Assembly (NCBI GenBank): GCA_951804985.1
Contig: OX638132.1
Coordinates: 84,448,696 to 84,512,695, forward strand
DNA length: 64,000 nt
Origin: Dryomyza anilis
Lineage: Eukaryota; Arthropoda; Insecta; Diptera; Dryomyzidae
Direction: 5' to 3'
Position numbers and translations under genes: made by a program. Under the pieces are notes generated by a model. The model did not search any database, was not told the DNA's origin, and saw only the letters and a list, made by a program, of their open reading frames with translations. Below, piece after piece: positions 48,580 to 59,805 of this stretch (within the stretch, counting starts at the first letter, position 1; each line of letters starts with the position of its first letter).

Positions 48580-49250
48580 TTAATATGATAATTTTTTTAT
48601 ACGGATTTCTGTTCAATATTTCTTAATAAAACTGAAGACTTTTATGATTCACAATGGCAATTTTTTCATTCGTAAAAAAAGTATTTTACATAGCATTCAT
48701 TTTATTCGGATTCAAATTTTCGAACTGAAATTTAAATTTAAACATTTTGATTTTTTCATATATGAGAATAAAATTAATCAATTAAAAAATCTGAGAAAAA
48801 CATGAATCTTCGAACATTTTTATATTTAAAAACATTGTTATGTTTAATATTTAAAAATTGTAAATATGCTTAGAAAATCATTTCCTAATTAGGGTCGAGA
48901 TGATCATGACATGAAAATGTTGTTCAATTTTATGACAAGGAAAATATTTAACAAACAGTACCCAGAACCAGTTAAATAGAAAATATAAAATTTATTAAAG
49001 CTCTGTATAAAATATGTGAACTCCAAAGAGTTAACTCGATTCTTGGCTAGAAATGTAATGCTGCAAACATAATATTTTTGCAACGAACTAACAAGAAATG
49101 TATGTTTCAAAATGTTTAAAATAATTTAATGTTTAAAATTGTTCGAAAAAACATAATAGCACAATATTATTAAATAAGTATTTTAATCATTGGCAAAACT
49201 AGAAAATAATAGTCACAAACAACTTTGTTCTAAAAATGTATATAGGCAAT

Positions 49251-49460
49251 CATATTATGTTTGCTGTTAATATGTTTATTTTTATTTATATAGTTTTGCA
49301 CATATTTTTTAAAATATTACCATATTATGTTTGCTGCAAACAATTTTTTTAACCTAAACATTTTGCACCTTTTCTGTATGATAAATTATTATCATATTAT
49401 GTTTGCTGCAAACATTTTTTATTTGTATAGATTGTGCCCTTTTTGTATATGACAAATTTC
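49251..49460. repeat. Three tandem ~71 bp units with ATTATGTTTGCTGCAAAC
   Basis: CATATTATGTTTGCTG begins at 49251, 49321 and 49393. Each is followed by A/T-rich filler and (T)TTTGCAC or TTGTGCCC, then TT(T/C)TGTATATGA-like sequence in units 2 and 3. The array ends ~530 bp upstream of terminal exon 3. Confidence 0.85.
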
Positions 49461-49990
49461 TAAATATTTAAAATTTAAAATTTTCACTTAAAATAACTAA
49501 AACTATCGACTCCCGCCCACCCTGCAGCCACTAAAAACGACTCACACAAAACACATTCAATACAAAAAAAACATGCTAAATTTTATGTTTATATTATGTA
49601 TATGTATGTATTATTTTATTAAAGACAAAACATTTTTTTAAACATTTTTAAAAATTAAATTTTTAATTATAAAATATTTCATATTAAATAAACAAAAAGA
49701 TATATTTTTTTATTAATTTTAGTTATAACTATTTTTTTACTACTTACTACTTTTATAATTCTGATTATTAATTATTATATAGAAAAATTAACATTTTTTG
49801 TTTATGTGAATCACCAACAAAAACATTGTTTTTTCTCTTCTTTTTCTTTCCGCGTGCGTTCGTTTTGCAAATCAAACAAACAAAATCAAAATAAATAAAA
49901 ACCAAAAACACAAAAACTCAAAATACTCAAACAATTGATTCAAACAATTAATTCAAATAATAACGCGTCTGTCGCGTCGCCGCCTCGCAG

Positions 49991-50544
49991 GTTCAAAGGC
50001 GTGGCACATGCGCCTCACATTCGAGCGCCTCTCCGGCGGCTGCAATCTGCATCGCTGCAAGCTCTGCGGCAAGGTCGTCACCCACATCCGCAACCACTAT
50101 CACGTGCACTTCCCCGGCCGCTTCGAGTGTCCGCTGTGTCGCGCCACCTATACGCGCAGCGACAACCTGCGCACGCACTGCAAGTTCAAGCACCCGATGT
50201 ACAACCCAGACACGCGCAAGTTCGACAACCTGCTTTCGGCTGCCGCAGCCACGGCCGCAGTTGCCGCCCAGTCGCCCACCGCCACGCAAATAGCAGCCGC
50301 CTCCCAAGCAGCCATGGCAGCGGCCGCTGCAGCTGCCGCTTTTAATGCACAACAGCAACAGCAGCAGCAACATCATCAGCAACAGCGCGAGCAACAGCAA
50401 CGCGAGCAATTGCATCACCATCAGCAACAGCTGCAGCAGCATGTGCACAATTTGACGCAACAGCAACAACATTTGCTGCATCAACAGTTGGCGCCACAGC
50501 ATCAGGCACAGCAGCAACAGCAACACAATGCAACAAGCGACTGA
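49991..50544 (+). CDS. fru: fruitless alternative terminal exon 3: C2H2 pair (CNLHRCKLCGKVVTHIRNH)
   Basis: Acceptor cctcgcag (49990) joins C5 to give G-SKAWHMRLTFERLSGG. The two fingers are HRCKLCGKVVTHIRNHYHVH and FECPLCRATYTRSDNLRTHC…KH, followed by PMYNPDTRKFDNLL. The remainder is an Ala-rich then Gln/His-rich tail ending HNATSD at a TGA (50542-50544); predicted protein about 684 aa. The finger pair is a known Fru module and unusually GC-rich here. Frames at 49935 (+) and 49993 (-) are shadows. The reading frame is open again immediately after the TGA; see the next entry. Confidence 0.95.
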
Positions 50545-51489
50545 TACGCTCAGTACATGAGCTGGAACTATGGCAACATGTTGCACAGCCCAGCGAGCGC
50601 ATCGGCAACATCGGCGGCGACAGCAGCGGCAACAGCTACTAGTTCTTTTCTGTGGAATCTCGACGAACCATTACAGCAAAAATATCACAACCACCAACCA
50701 AGCGCACATCACCAACACCAACAACAACAGCATCATCATCAGCACCATCACTCACAGCAGCAGCATCATCAGCAGCAGCAACTCTATCAACAGCAACAAC
50801 ATCATCAGCAGCAGCCAAGTTACAGCAACTTCTTTGGCCGCCAAACAACGCACTACAACAATAGCAGCAGCAATATTGCTTTGCAGCAGCGCAACATTGA
50901 GTATTGTCGTCAACGCAGCCGCAGCAACATACAGCAACAATTGGCAGAATTCGAACGCACTTTGTTGCGCAACAACATTAGACGCGAGCAACATGTTGCG
51001 CTGAGTGAAAGCGACAACAATGACGACGACGATGACAACATTGCGCACAGCAACAATACAGCTGTGACAGCTGCCGATGTCGATGATGTTGCTGATGAGT
51101 CTGATGCTGATGTTGCAGTCAATACAAATCTTGTCAACAAAGTCAACGAAATGTTGCGCAACAAGTTTAATGAAAACAACAACAATAATAACATAAGCAG
51201 CCAAATGCAACAAAATGAGATTAAAAATACAACAGCAACAACAATAATTGAGAGCAACATTGCAGCAATAGATAGCACTTGCAACAATGTTGCTGAAACA
51301 GAAACTGTGGAGAGCAACAATGTTGCGGCAAATAAACTAACTACAACAATTGTTGACAACAGCAGCAATAATAAAAACAACAACAATATTAGCAACAACA
51401 ACAGCGAATTTAGTCCAACATCAAATGCAAACAGAGAGCAAGAGACAGTGTTGCTAACATCGCTAGAAACAGAAGAATTAAATGATTAA
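50545..51489 (+). CDS. fru: In-frame 314-codon extension after the TGA of terminal exon 3 (readthrough candidate)
   Basis: In the same frame as the zinc-finger ORF, with no other stop for 945 bp: YAQYMSWNYGNMLHSPASAS, then Ala/Thr- and His/Gln-rich tracts. These lead to SRSNIQQQLAEFERTLLRNN, an acidic SESDNNDDDDDN…DVDDVADESDADVAV stretch, NTNLVNKVNEMLRNKFNENN, Asn-rich sequence and a final ETVLLTSLETEELND. Codons and GC content look coding, and the frame opens exactly where the previous one closes. If the TGA is read through the protein would be about 999 aa. Alternatives are initiation at the internal ATG 50557, removal of the TGA by unseen splicing, or a TGA mutation or sequence error interrupting one long exon. 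Confidence 0.6.
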   Translation, partial: YAQYMSWNYGNMLHSPASASATSAATAAATATSSFLWNLDEPLQQKYHNHQPSAHHQHQQQQHHHQHHHSQQQHHQQQQLYQQQQHHQQQPSYSNFFGRQTTHYNNSSSNIALQQRNIEYCRQRSRSNIQQQLAEFERTLLRNNIRREQHVALSESDNNDDDDDNIAHSNNTAVTAADVDDVADESDADVAVNTNLVNKVNEMLRNKFNENNNNNNISSQMQQNEIKNTTATTIIESNIAAIDSTCNNVAETETVESNNVAANKLTTTIVDNSSNNKNNNNISNNNSEFSPTSNANREQETVLLTSLETEELND

Positions 51490-53880
51490 TTATTGTAAAA
51501 AAATGTATTACAAATGATTTGCGATATTTTGACAAACAAAGTGTGTCAACTTAGTAATTATTTGGTAAAAAAGACAAATTCAAATTTTTCATTTAAATGT
51601 CAATTAAAAACTAAATGCACAACGTCAAAGAGAGTGAGAAGAATGCGAAAGAGCGTCGCAAAAAGCACCAATAAACGGGAATGATGCATATATAATTTGA
51701 AATGACAGACCTGCAAAATGAGAAATAACGGTTTCAGTTGCTATAAAATGCGCTAGACAAAATATAGAACAAAATTTTAAATGTTACACTTAGAAAAATC
51801 TCAACTGCGGTTTCCAACATTAATCAGAATGCAACAAATTATAAACTAAATATATATATTACAAAGAATAACACAAGAAAAAAACACAACTTAAATTTGT
51901 AAAAATGCCAAATTTTAAGAAAAATGCACTACGTAAAAAAGATAATATTAATTGATGCACATTTTAAAAATAGTTTTAAAATAATTAAAATTTACATTTT
52001 CCTCTAGATTAAAAACACAGAATCAATGTCAACATTTAATATATTTACAATGACAACATTTTAACACTCTTCAAATCTAAATGTTTTAAAATATGTTTGA
52101 GACAAGCTATACAAAATATTAGAACAATTAGAATTTCTTGTTAAATAAAATAACTTTAGTGTGCAGGCAACATTATACTGTCATCTCAAAGAAAAAAACA
52201 ACAACAAAGTAGTGCTTGGCAATTATCAATCAACAGTTATATAAATAATATGTTTACAGCAAACATAAGAAGTTGGAAATGCTGCTTGCTATAAACAAAG
52301 TTTGTCGCTGCCTATTTTGGAAATGGTTGTGCTAAAATCAAAACTATGTTTGCAAGCACAATATAATTTATAATTAGAAACAGCACAAATTAATTATGTG
52401 CACAGCAATTACACTATGTTTAATGTAAACATATTTTGTTATATACCACAATTTTATAAAATGTATAAATGCAGCACATATTATAAATAACAGCAAAACG
52501 TTTTGTCTCAAATACGAAACGTTCAAAGACAGATTTCTAATTGTCGAGCACTATTTTTGTTTGCTATAAATATATCTTAAACATATGCATTATATACAAA
52601 TGAAAAATTACTCGTTGATGTTGCTCCAAAAATTAGTTAAATTATACATTTATAACAAAAACTACTTAAAACAGTTACCGAATTTTTATGGTAAACATTT
52701 AAATGTTATTCTAATTGTTGTAGCAAATATGTTTGAAAACAAATAAACAATATATGTTATCAAATATTTACATTTATATATCGTACATGTCTAAATGTCT
52801 GATTCTTTATCCACTACATCCCCCATCCTACACTCTGCATAATCAAAACTATGAACTATATTATTTACTACTAAATAAGTACTAAGTAAAGAATTGCTGA
52901 TGAATGTTGTATGTACTAAATGTAATAGCAACATCAAAGATTCGTTGTAAATTGAATATGTAAATTTAAAAAGAAATAATTATTTTTAAGCATTAACTAA
53001 ATTTTTAACATCTAAATGTTAATTGTACAACTGAATACAATATAATGGTTTTTAAAACTGAACAAATTAGTTGAACTAAGTAATGAAATGAAATAAAATA
53101 TGTAGCAAATATCAACAAATAATAAAAACTAAAAAACTAAACGAAAATGTTAATTTTAATAGTAAAATTGTAATTTGTTAAATTGCTACGATGAGTATGA
53201 GAAAGCATAGCGCATAACTACATTTTAAGCTACTACTACTATTTTTTTTACTACCAATTACTATTTCGAAATTATATGGCAACTTTAGTTTATGTAATGT
53301 TAGATTTTTAAAAATTAATATATAGCTTTTTTTTCAACTTTTACTGCCCAGCACAAACCTCAAACCACAACAACACACAAAAAGCAGCTAATTTACAACT
53401 AATTTATTAAAAACATATTTTTTTTTATTTTCCAAATAGTTTTAATGTTTTATTAACATTTACTAAAACAATATGTACAAATATTTAATGCTATAAGTTT
53501 CTACTACTAAATATAAACAAAATATACTCTAGACATCACGATTTTGCGCTAGACTTTCGGAATTATAAAATATTCAAAATACCATTAAAATACTGTTACT
53601 TTACATCGTTTGTCTTTAGTTCTGTTAATAACATTTTATTGTGCACAAGCAACGCTGCTTCCTTCTCATGAAAATGCAACCGTGTTGCCTTGTTTAGCAT
53701 TATTTGCACCACACAATGTTAAATTCTTAGAATTTACTTTTACAATTAGTTTTTAAAGCAAGTAATTTGATATGCATTAAAAATAAATTGGCAAAATTCA
53801 ATAAAATATTTTTAATCAACATTTCTTTCGGCCATATTGTAAATATATAAATTGTCTGTTAACAAAAATTGAATAAAGTA
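51490..53880 (+). other. fru: Probable 3' UTR of terminal exon 3
   Basis: AT-rich. A first AATAAA is at 51670 (GCACCAATAAACGGG), and many later ones include 53872 in TTGAATAAAGTAAAT. Several FOX-like words (ATGTTTACAGCAAACAT near 52251, ATGTTTGCAAGCAC near 52347, TGTTTAATGTAAACAT near 52417) echo the 49251-49460 array. The end is not determined. Confidence 0.4.
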
Positions 53881-54639
53881 AATATTTAGTGTATTTTTAC
53901 ACAATTTAACTTAAAATTAATACAAAATATATAGTAATATATTTTAATGCTTTTTTTAATATTTTTGTAAATGAAAATGTGATAATTATAGAGAGAGAAA
54001 TGCAAATAATATAAAATGAATTATGAAGAAAATGGTGCTAAATCCAAATATTTATATTTTAAAGGGCAGCATAAATAATTTTTTGATTTGTTTATAAAAT
54101 AAAGATATAGTTTTTTTGTAAAGGCATTGATTTTAAATTAGCGCTGAATATTTTTATTTTTATAAATAATAGAAAATGCTATGAGAAACGCAAGAAAAGT
54201 AAAATATAATAGAAAATAACTATTGAAAGAACCGAATGTGCAATAATGACTAGTTATTTTGTTAATTTTCTATATTTAACAGTAATTTTTGTTTATCATT
54301 TTTTTTTTATATAACTTTTTGTTCTATTTTTATTTTATTAATATAACTAAAAACAGAAAAACGTTTTATTTGTATTTAACACTAAGTTTGCATTTTTTAT
54401 GATTAACATTAGTTTTATGTATGATATTTATTTTAATAATTGCAATATATAAAATGTGAAAATTTCTATGTGAATTATATGATTTGAATGATTGGAAAAA
54501 TTCAAATTCGTTTGCATGTTATTTTCTTTTTTAAGTTTACACTAAAAAGAAAATAAAAAAACATAACTAAAACCCACACCCAGAAGAACAACACAACAAA
54601 TTTCGGCATTTATATAAGAAAACATTTAAGGTACACTGA

Positions 54640-55110
54640 TAAAATAAATACTTCATCATATAGATGAATTTATTTAATTGAGAAAACTGAATTTATTAAG
54701 TTAAAAAATATATCACAATTATGAATAGATCAAAATATTAATGAATAATTTATATTGTTATGATATTGATGGAGTATTCGTAGTGTACATGAATTATGCA
54801 TAGTATTTCTGAAGTATTCATAATAATTATGAAACAAATTCATATTGTTTGTGAATAGTATTCATAGTGTTTATGTAGTTTTCATAGTAATTATGAAGTA
54901 TTCAAGGTATTCAATGAAGTATTCATAGTATTCATGAAGTATTCATTAAATATATGAATTTAATAAATAATATGAATTTTTTTCATAGTATTTATGAAGT
55001 ATTCATTGTATTCATGCACTTGTTCATCAATATTATAAAACTTTCATTTGGGCTGATTTTGAATTCATGTTTTCATCTATATTATGAATTGTTTATATAT
55101 ATTTTTTTGT
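54640..55110. repeat. Satellite-like array of ATTCATAGTATTCATGAAGT words
   Basis: Loose repetition of (T)ATTCATAGTATTTATGAAGTA every 18-22 bp, clearest at 54840-55010. It resembles the 18395-19170 satellite. The short ORF at 54954 is formed by the repeat. Confidence 0.7.
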
Positions 55111-56751
55111 ACATAAAAATAATATATCAAAAATGCATAGTTCTTGTTTTTTTTTGTTCAATTCAAATATGTATTTTGTTTATATTTTCATGAATAAATT
55201 TATTTATTATTGCTATTTGTATTTTAATATTGAAATACAGAATTAAAAATACTACAAACAAAAGCATTTAAGTTACAACAAATAGTTATGAGTTAAACTA
55301 AAAACAAAACTACTTAAAAAAAAAACAACAGAAAATTCTATATAAACTAATAATAGTTTTTAAAATAACAAATTATATACTATATATATATATCGACAGT
55401 TCAATAAGTAGTTAAGTTATTTAAATGTATATTATTATATAAAATAATAACAAAGTTTATGAACAATTAACAAAACAAAAAATAAATTAAAAAAAAAAAA
55501 ACAAAAAACATTTTAACGCATAATTATTTCTAGATACTATTTTTAATATTTAATTTCGTAATTTTAAGCACTAGCAGCAGCAAAAATTACAACAACCGAA
55601 AAAAAACAGAACTAACTAAACAAAAAAAAAATTAAAATAAAATATATCATCCAACTAAATAATAAAATGAAAAAAAAAACCATACCACAAAAAAAGTAAT
55701 AAAAATGATTTTTCTGAAAACAAAAACTCAAAAACGTTGCTTATTATTTATACAACAACGAAAGACCCCTCTATTTGCCGTTTTCTATATATATTTTATT
55801 TACTTGCAAACGTTACAAGTATTTGCTATAATTCTGATTATAGCAAAATGTTTGATTTTTATTAATTTTTTTTATTTATGATTTTGAAAGAATTGTGCTT
55901 CCAAGGTATTTATGTTATAGGGTTTCAAATGCAAGAATAATCAACCGACAGTTTTAATACACAGCAACTGTCACAAACCAAAGAAAAAACAAAAAAAAAC
56001 CCTCGGCCCAATTTCCTGTTTTTATTGTTAATGTTTTGTTTTACAAATTATTTTGAAAAAAAATACAAAATGGTGTTTCACATTTTTACTATATTTTAGT
56101 TAATTTTTTTTTTAATTTTTAATATTTTTATGTTTGAAACATTTTAGCATACAATGAAAAGAAACGTTACACCCCAAAACAAACATTACCCAGCTCATAT
56201 TGAGCATATAGTTTATCTCAGTGTAATAAATATGCTGTATCTATGTTCGTGACTAATTATTATATTTTTTTTTATTATTTATGTTTTAAATTTAAGTTTT
56301 GCTATATATTTTTAGTTAATTCATGTACAGTACGCAAGAACAACAGAGCCTATTATTTTAGCTAAATAGAAACAAATGAAATACAAATTTAGCTAAAACC
56401 AATATTTTTATAATTGAGAATGTCTTGAAAACACACACACACAAACGTTCAATTTTTACCGAGCCTATATCTTATTTTATATATAATCTAAAGTTTTGCT
56501 TCCGTGACCTATCTTAATAACTATGGAATAAAAATTAATTTAAGTAACTATACTGCACGCTGGAATGTAACGATTATATTTGCAATATTTTCGTAACATT
56601 ATCCTACACTCAAATACAAATATGTTATGAATATATTTAGTTTAATTATTTCTACTATACAGCTGATAACTTTACCATACTCACGTAAATAATCGCATTC
56701 ATTACCACTGAACTTTTTAGTTTTTTTTTTACTTTTTGTGTATTTAACAGG

Positions 56752-56900
56752 TTCAGTATAAAATACTATAAAATTAATAGTTTTTTTATTATTATTATTA
56801 TTTTGAATCGTTTTTTCTATTACAATTCAGTAAATGAACAAAAAATTATTATTTTATTTGTTAATTACTTTGAATACTACAAAATACTATTGAACATACT
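56752..56900 (+). mobile_element. MITE family M1 fragment
   Basis: GGTTCAGTATAAAATACTATA, AAATTAATAGTTTTTTTATTA and TTGAATACTACAAAATACTAT; the right half is absent. Confidence 0.6.
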
Positions 56901-56939
56901 GAATATAAATATGATCAAAAATTACACTAATTTGTACGG

Positions 56940-57112
56940 GTTTTCATTCGGTTCCATTTCGTAACCGGGTAATTGTTAAAGTTCATAATAAATCGATAAT
57001 CATATGTCTTATTGCTGTCATCTAGTTCAATTTAGTTTGCTCGAAATTTAATTAGTAAAAACTGCAATACCGACAAAATTTTCAATTTTTACGAACTGGC
57101 ACACACCCTAAA
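56940..57112 (-). mobile_element. Family M7 fragment
   Basis: GTAACCGGGTAATTGTTAAAG, TTCAATTTAGTTTGCTCGAAA, GCAATACCGACAAAATTTTC and a terminus GAACTGGCACACACCCTA. Confidence 0.7.
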
Positions 57113-57341
57113 TTATTATATATTTTTTAAATAGGGTCGGTCTGTGTGAGATTAAATCAAATTGTTGAAAGTTGTCGATAAAACAGTGGTATTATCGTAT
57201 AATTTGCACAGCACCATGAACACTGCATTACCTAGAAGTTCCACTAATTTACTTTAAACCTAACGACAAAATTAACGTCTGTTGGAGTTTTGTAACTATG
57301 AAAATACAGATCAGTCTAAATTATAAATATATTTAAACTTA

Positions 57342-57497
57342 TTCTACGATATCGTTTAAGATTTTTACCTAGTATTCAGATTATTAGCATTTTTAAAAGT
57401 TGATAGTTGATAATTAACTTTTTCTACGATATCGATTAAGATTTTTAACCAGTATTCGGATTATTAGCATTTTTAAAAGTTGATAGTTGATAATTAA
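57342..57497. repeat. 80 bp tandem duplication
   Basis: TTCTACGATATCG(T/A)TTAAGA begins at 57342 and 57422. Both copies end TTGATAGTTGATAATTAA. Confidence 0.95.
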
Positions 57498-58435
57498 AGT
57501 TGTATATTTAACAGACTTTCGTAAACTTATGCATAAATATTATAAAAAGTAATTAATGTATTTTAAATTTTTATATGATATTTTCAAATAGATTAAAAAT
57601 GTCTTTTAATTGACACTAAAACAATATATATTAAAAATATTCAAATATATTCTTGATATAAAACTCACCAACTACATTACTTGATTCACAAATAATTTTA
57701 TTCCGTTTCCGAACGATTTGAATTTCAATTTAGTCAAGGTGACAAGTTTTGCTGTTCCAGAATACTTGATGTTCAATACAAAATAAATTTCACTGCATGG
57801 TTAGAACGAATTAAAATCAATTTTTATTGTTATATATTTGAATATTAACGACTACAATACAAAATTTCAATACTCGATTCACAGAAACCTTCATTCCGGA
57901 ATTTCAAACTTGAGTTTTAAAATGTATTTATATTTCAATTTAGTCGAATTCATTTTCTGCTATACCACAGTCCGATTTATCAATATAAATTAAACGTTAT
58001 CGTTTCAAATTCAATGAATTCAAATATGAAACGAATTCAATTCAATTTTGGTTGTCATATATTTAAATTTGTGTTGACAGTAACAATTTTACAATTTCCT
58101 CGATGAGGTCAATATTTTTTTATCGAATGGCATTTAAATTTTTAAAATTTATAAACTAATTCATGTAATATTTAAAAATAAACATAAAAATATAGTTTTG
58201 AATAAAAATGTAGATGGTTAGTATTGCACTGTTGCATCGACAAAGTATTCAAGTGAAGAAGAGAATAAAAAAATTTCAATTTGTATTTTATTTTTGTTAT
58301 TTATTTTTTAGTAAACTTTTATGATTACTATTAATATTGGGATTAAAATTTAAATATTAAGTTAATTAAGGATATGTGCGTGTTTGTCCAAATTTAAAGA
58401 CTTAACTAAATTATCGGTATCCAAAACGATATTTA

Positions 58436-58860
58436 GGGTGTGTGCGAGTTCGACTAAATTGATGACTAAACTAAATTGTTCGGGTTTTTATGCGGTCGCC
58501 ATTTGATAACCGGTAATTGTTGAAGTCTATAATAAATCGATTATAATATGTTTGTTTGCTGTCTTCCAATTAAGTTCAATTTAGATTGCTCGAAAATTTA
58601 CTAAATTGAAATTTAAACGCTGCATTACCGACAACATTTAGTTTAGTCATCAATCGGTAAACGGTCATCTGAAAGTCGGTAATCAATCCAATTATACTCT
58701 TGTTTTTTTTCGGCTGTCATTTAATTAATTTAAATTTAGAAACACTGCATTGCTGACAAATTTTAATTTAGACAAAATCGAAAATTTGCAAGTTTCTATA
58801 GTAACCACTGCATTACCGACAAATTTAAATTTAGACAAATGAGCGAGTTAGTAAATATTA
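58436..58860. mobile_element. Family M7 copy plus adjoining partial copies
   Basis: GGGTGTGTGCGAGTTCGACT starts the first copy at 58437. AACCGGTAATTGTTGAAGT and GCTGCATTACCGACAACATT follow, then at 58680-58850 two more GCATT(G/A)C(T/C)GACAAATTT(A/T)A blocks. The right terminus is missing. Confidence 0.75.
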
Positions 58861-58921
58861 TTTATTTTATATTTTGATTAGATTATTTTTCATTTGTGAC
58901 ATCTACAAATTATATATAGAC

Positions 58922-59390
58922 TAGAGACGTGCGATTTATCAAATTGTTTGAATAATAAAATTTCTGATTAATTGATTAATCAAGATTTTCGATTTTTTTT
59001 AAATATTGATTTATCAATTAATTAGAATACGTATTATTCAAAATTGTGATTAATTGATTAATCAGCATTTTGATTCAGCAAATTTCTGATTAATTAACTT
59101 TTAATTCTTTAATTAACGAAATATTCAAAAATACTTTACTATATGATTTTGAACATTTAAAACAATTCCTTTTATTTTTTAATTATTTTTAGAATAAATT
59201 TTCAATTTATTTAAGTTGACAAAATGCTGAAATGTTGTTGAGTAAAATTGCTTCATTATCAATTAAACAAAATTCTGATTAATCAAATCAATTAGGGTTC
59301 TGATTAATCAGATTTCAGATTGATCGATTAATCAATTAATCAGGATTCTGAGCAATGAAAATTTTGATTAATCGCACAAATTTTGATTAA
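58922..59390. mobile_element. hAT-like A/T element (family M5, copy 2)
   Basis: Starts TAGAGACGTGCGATTTATC. The core GAACATTTAAAACAATTCC … TTGACAAAATGCTGAAATGT … TTGAGTAAAATTGCTTCATT is collinear with 14480-14590. Many CTGATTAATCA words. The right end is indistinct. Confidence 0.65.
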
Positions 59391-59805
59391 TAGACCATAA
59401 GTGTACAAATTTTATGCTTTTTTTTATTTTGAGTATTTTCTATCAAGGTCCAGTGCAAGTGAACGTTTATAGTTTTTCAGTTTTTTTTTTACCATTATTT
59501 CTCATTTTATAAATACTTGCAAACATACATTCATGCCACACACACACGCCCATAGATACTTACATTAAATACCTAAGTGATTTATAGTTCATAGTTCTTA
59601 TTTTTATAATTTGTATCGTATTTTTAGTTTGTTTTTTTTTTCATTAGCTCTTAGTTTTTAGTAATTAATTGAAAACGTATGCTTAAATTATTTATTATTT
59701 AAATTATTATTTGATTTTACTTCTGTCCAAACTCTGTTGTTGCTCTTGGGCTGATTTTCGCCCCATTGTGTGGTGTGTGTTTTTTCTTTTTTTCGTTGGA
59801 CACAG

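Larger units (their letters stand above)
39498..49990 (+). other. fru: Intron/UTR interval between terminal exons 2 and 3 (10.5 kb)
   Basis: Apart from the elements listed, this is AT-rich. 40490-42960 has many ATCGAA/GAATTC-like words (AATTCAAATTGAAA type) but no clear repeat boundary. 43750-45390 and 45800-47580 are low-complexity A/T. The frame at 44339-44611 (90 codons) has random AT composition and is not called. Confidence 0.8.
51490..59805 (+). other. fru: Interval between terminal exons 3 and 4 (8.3 kb)
   Basis: 3' UTR of terminal exon 3 followed by intron. 53900-54640 and 55200-56750 are low-complexity A/T with long A and T runs, and I see nothing else there. 57500-58430 is AT-rich with GAATTC-type words. 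It ends with acceptor ttggacacag at 59805. Confidence 0.75.

Noticed and set aside
49993..50586. 197-codon minus-strand ORF (Leu/Met-rich)
   Set aside because: Antisense shadow of CAG/CAA-rich coding sequence; the same holds for minus-strand ORFs at 13365, 22569, 38511 and 50910.
52223..52235. TTATCAATCAACA, similar to the TRA/TRA-2 binding 13-mer
   Set aside because: A single copy matching about 11 of 13 bases, in the 3' UTR of terminal exon 3. Functional sites occur as clusters near the regulated splice site.
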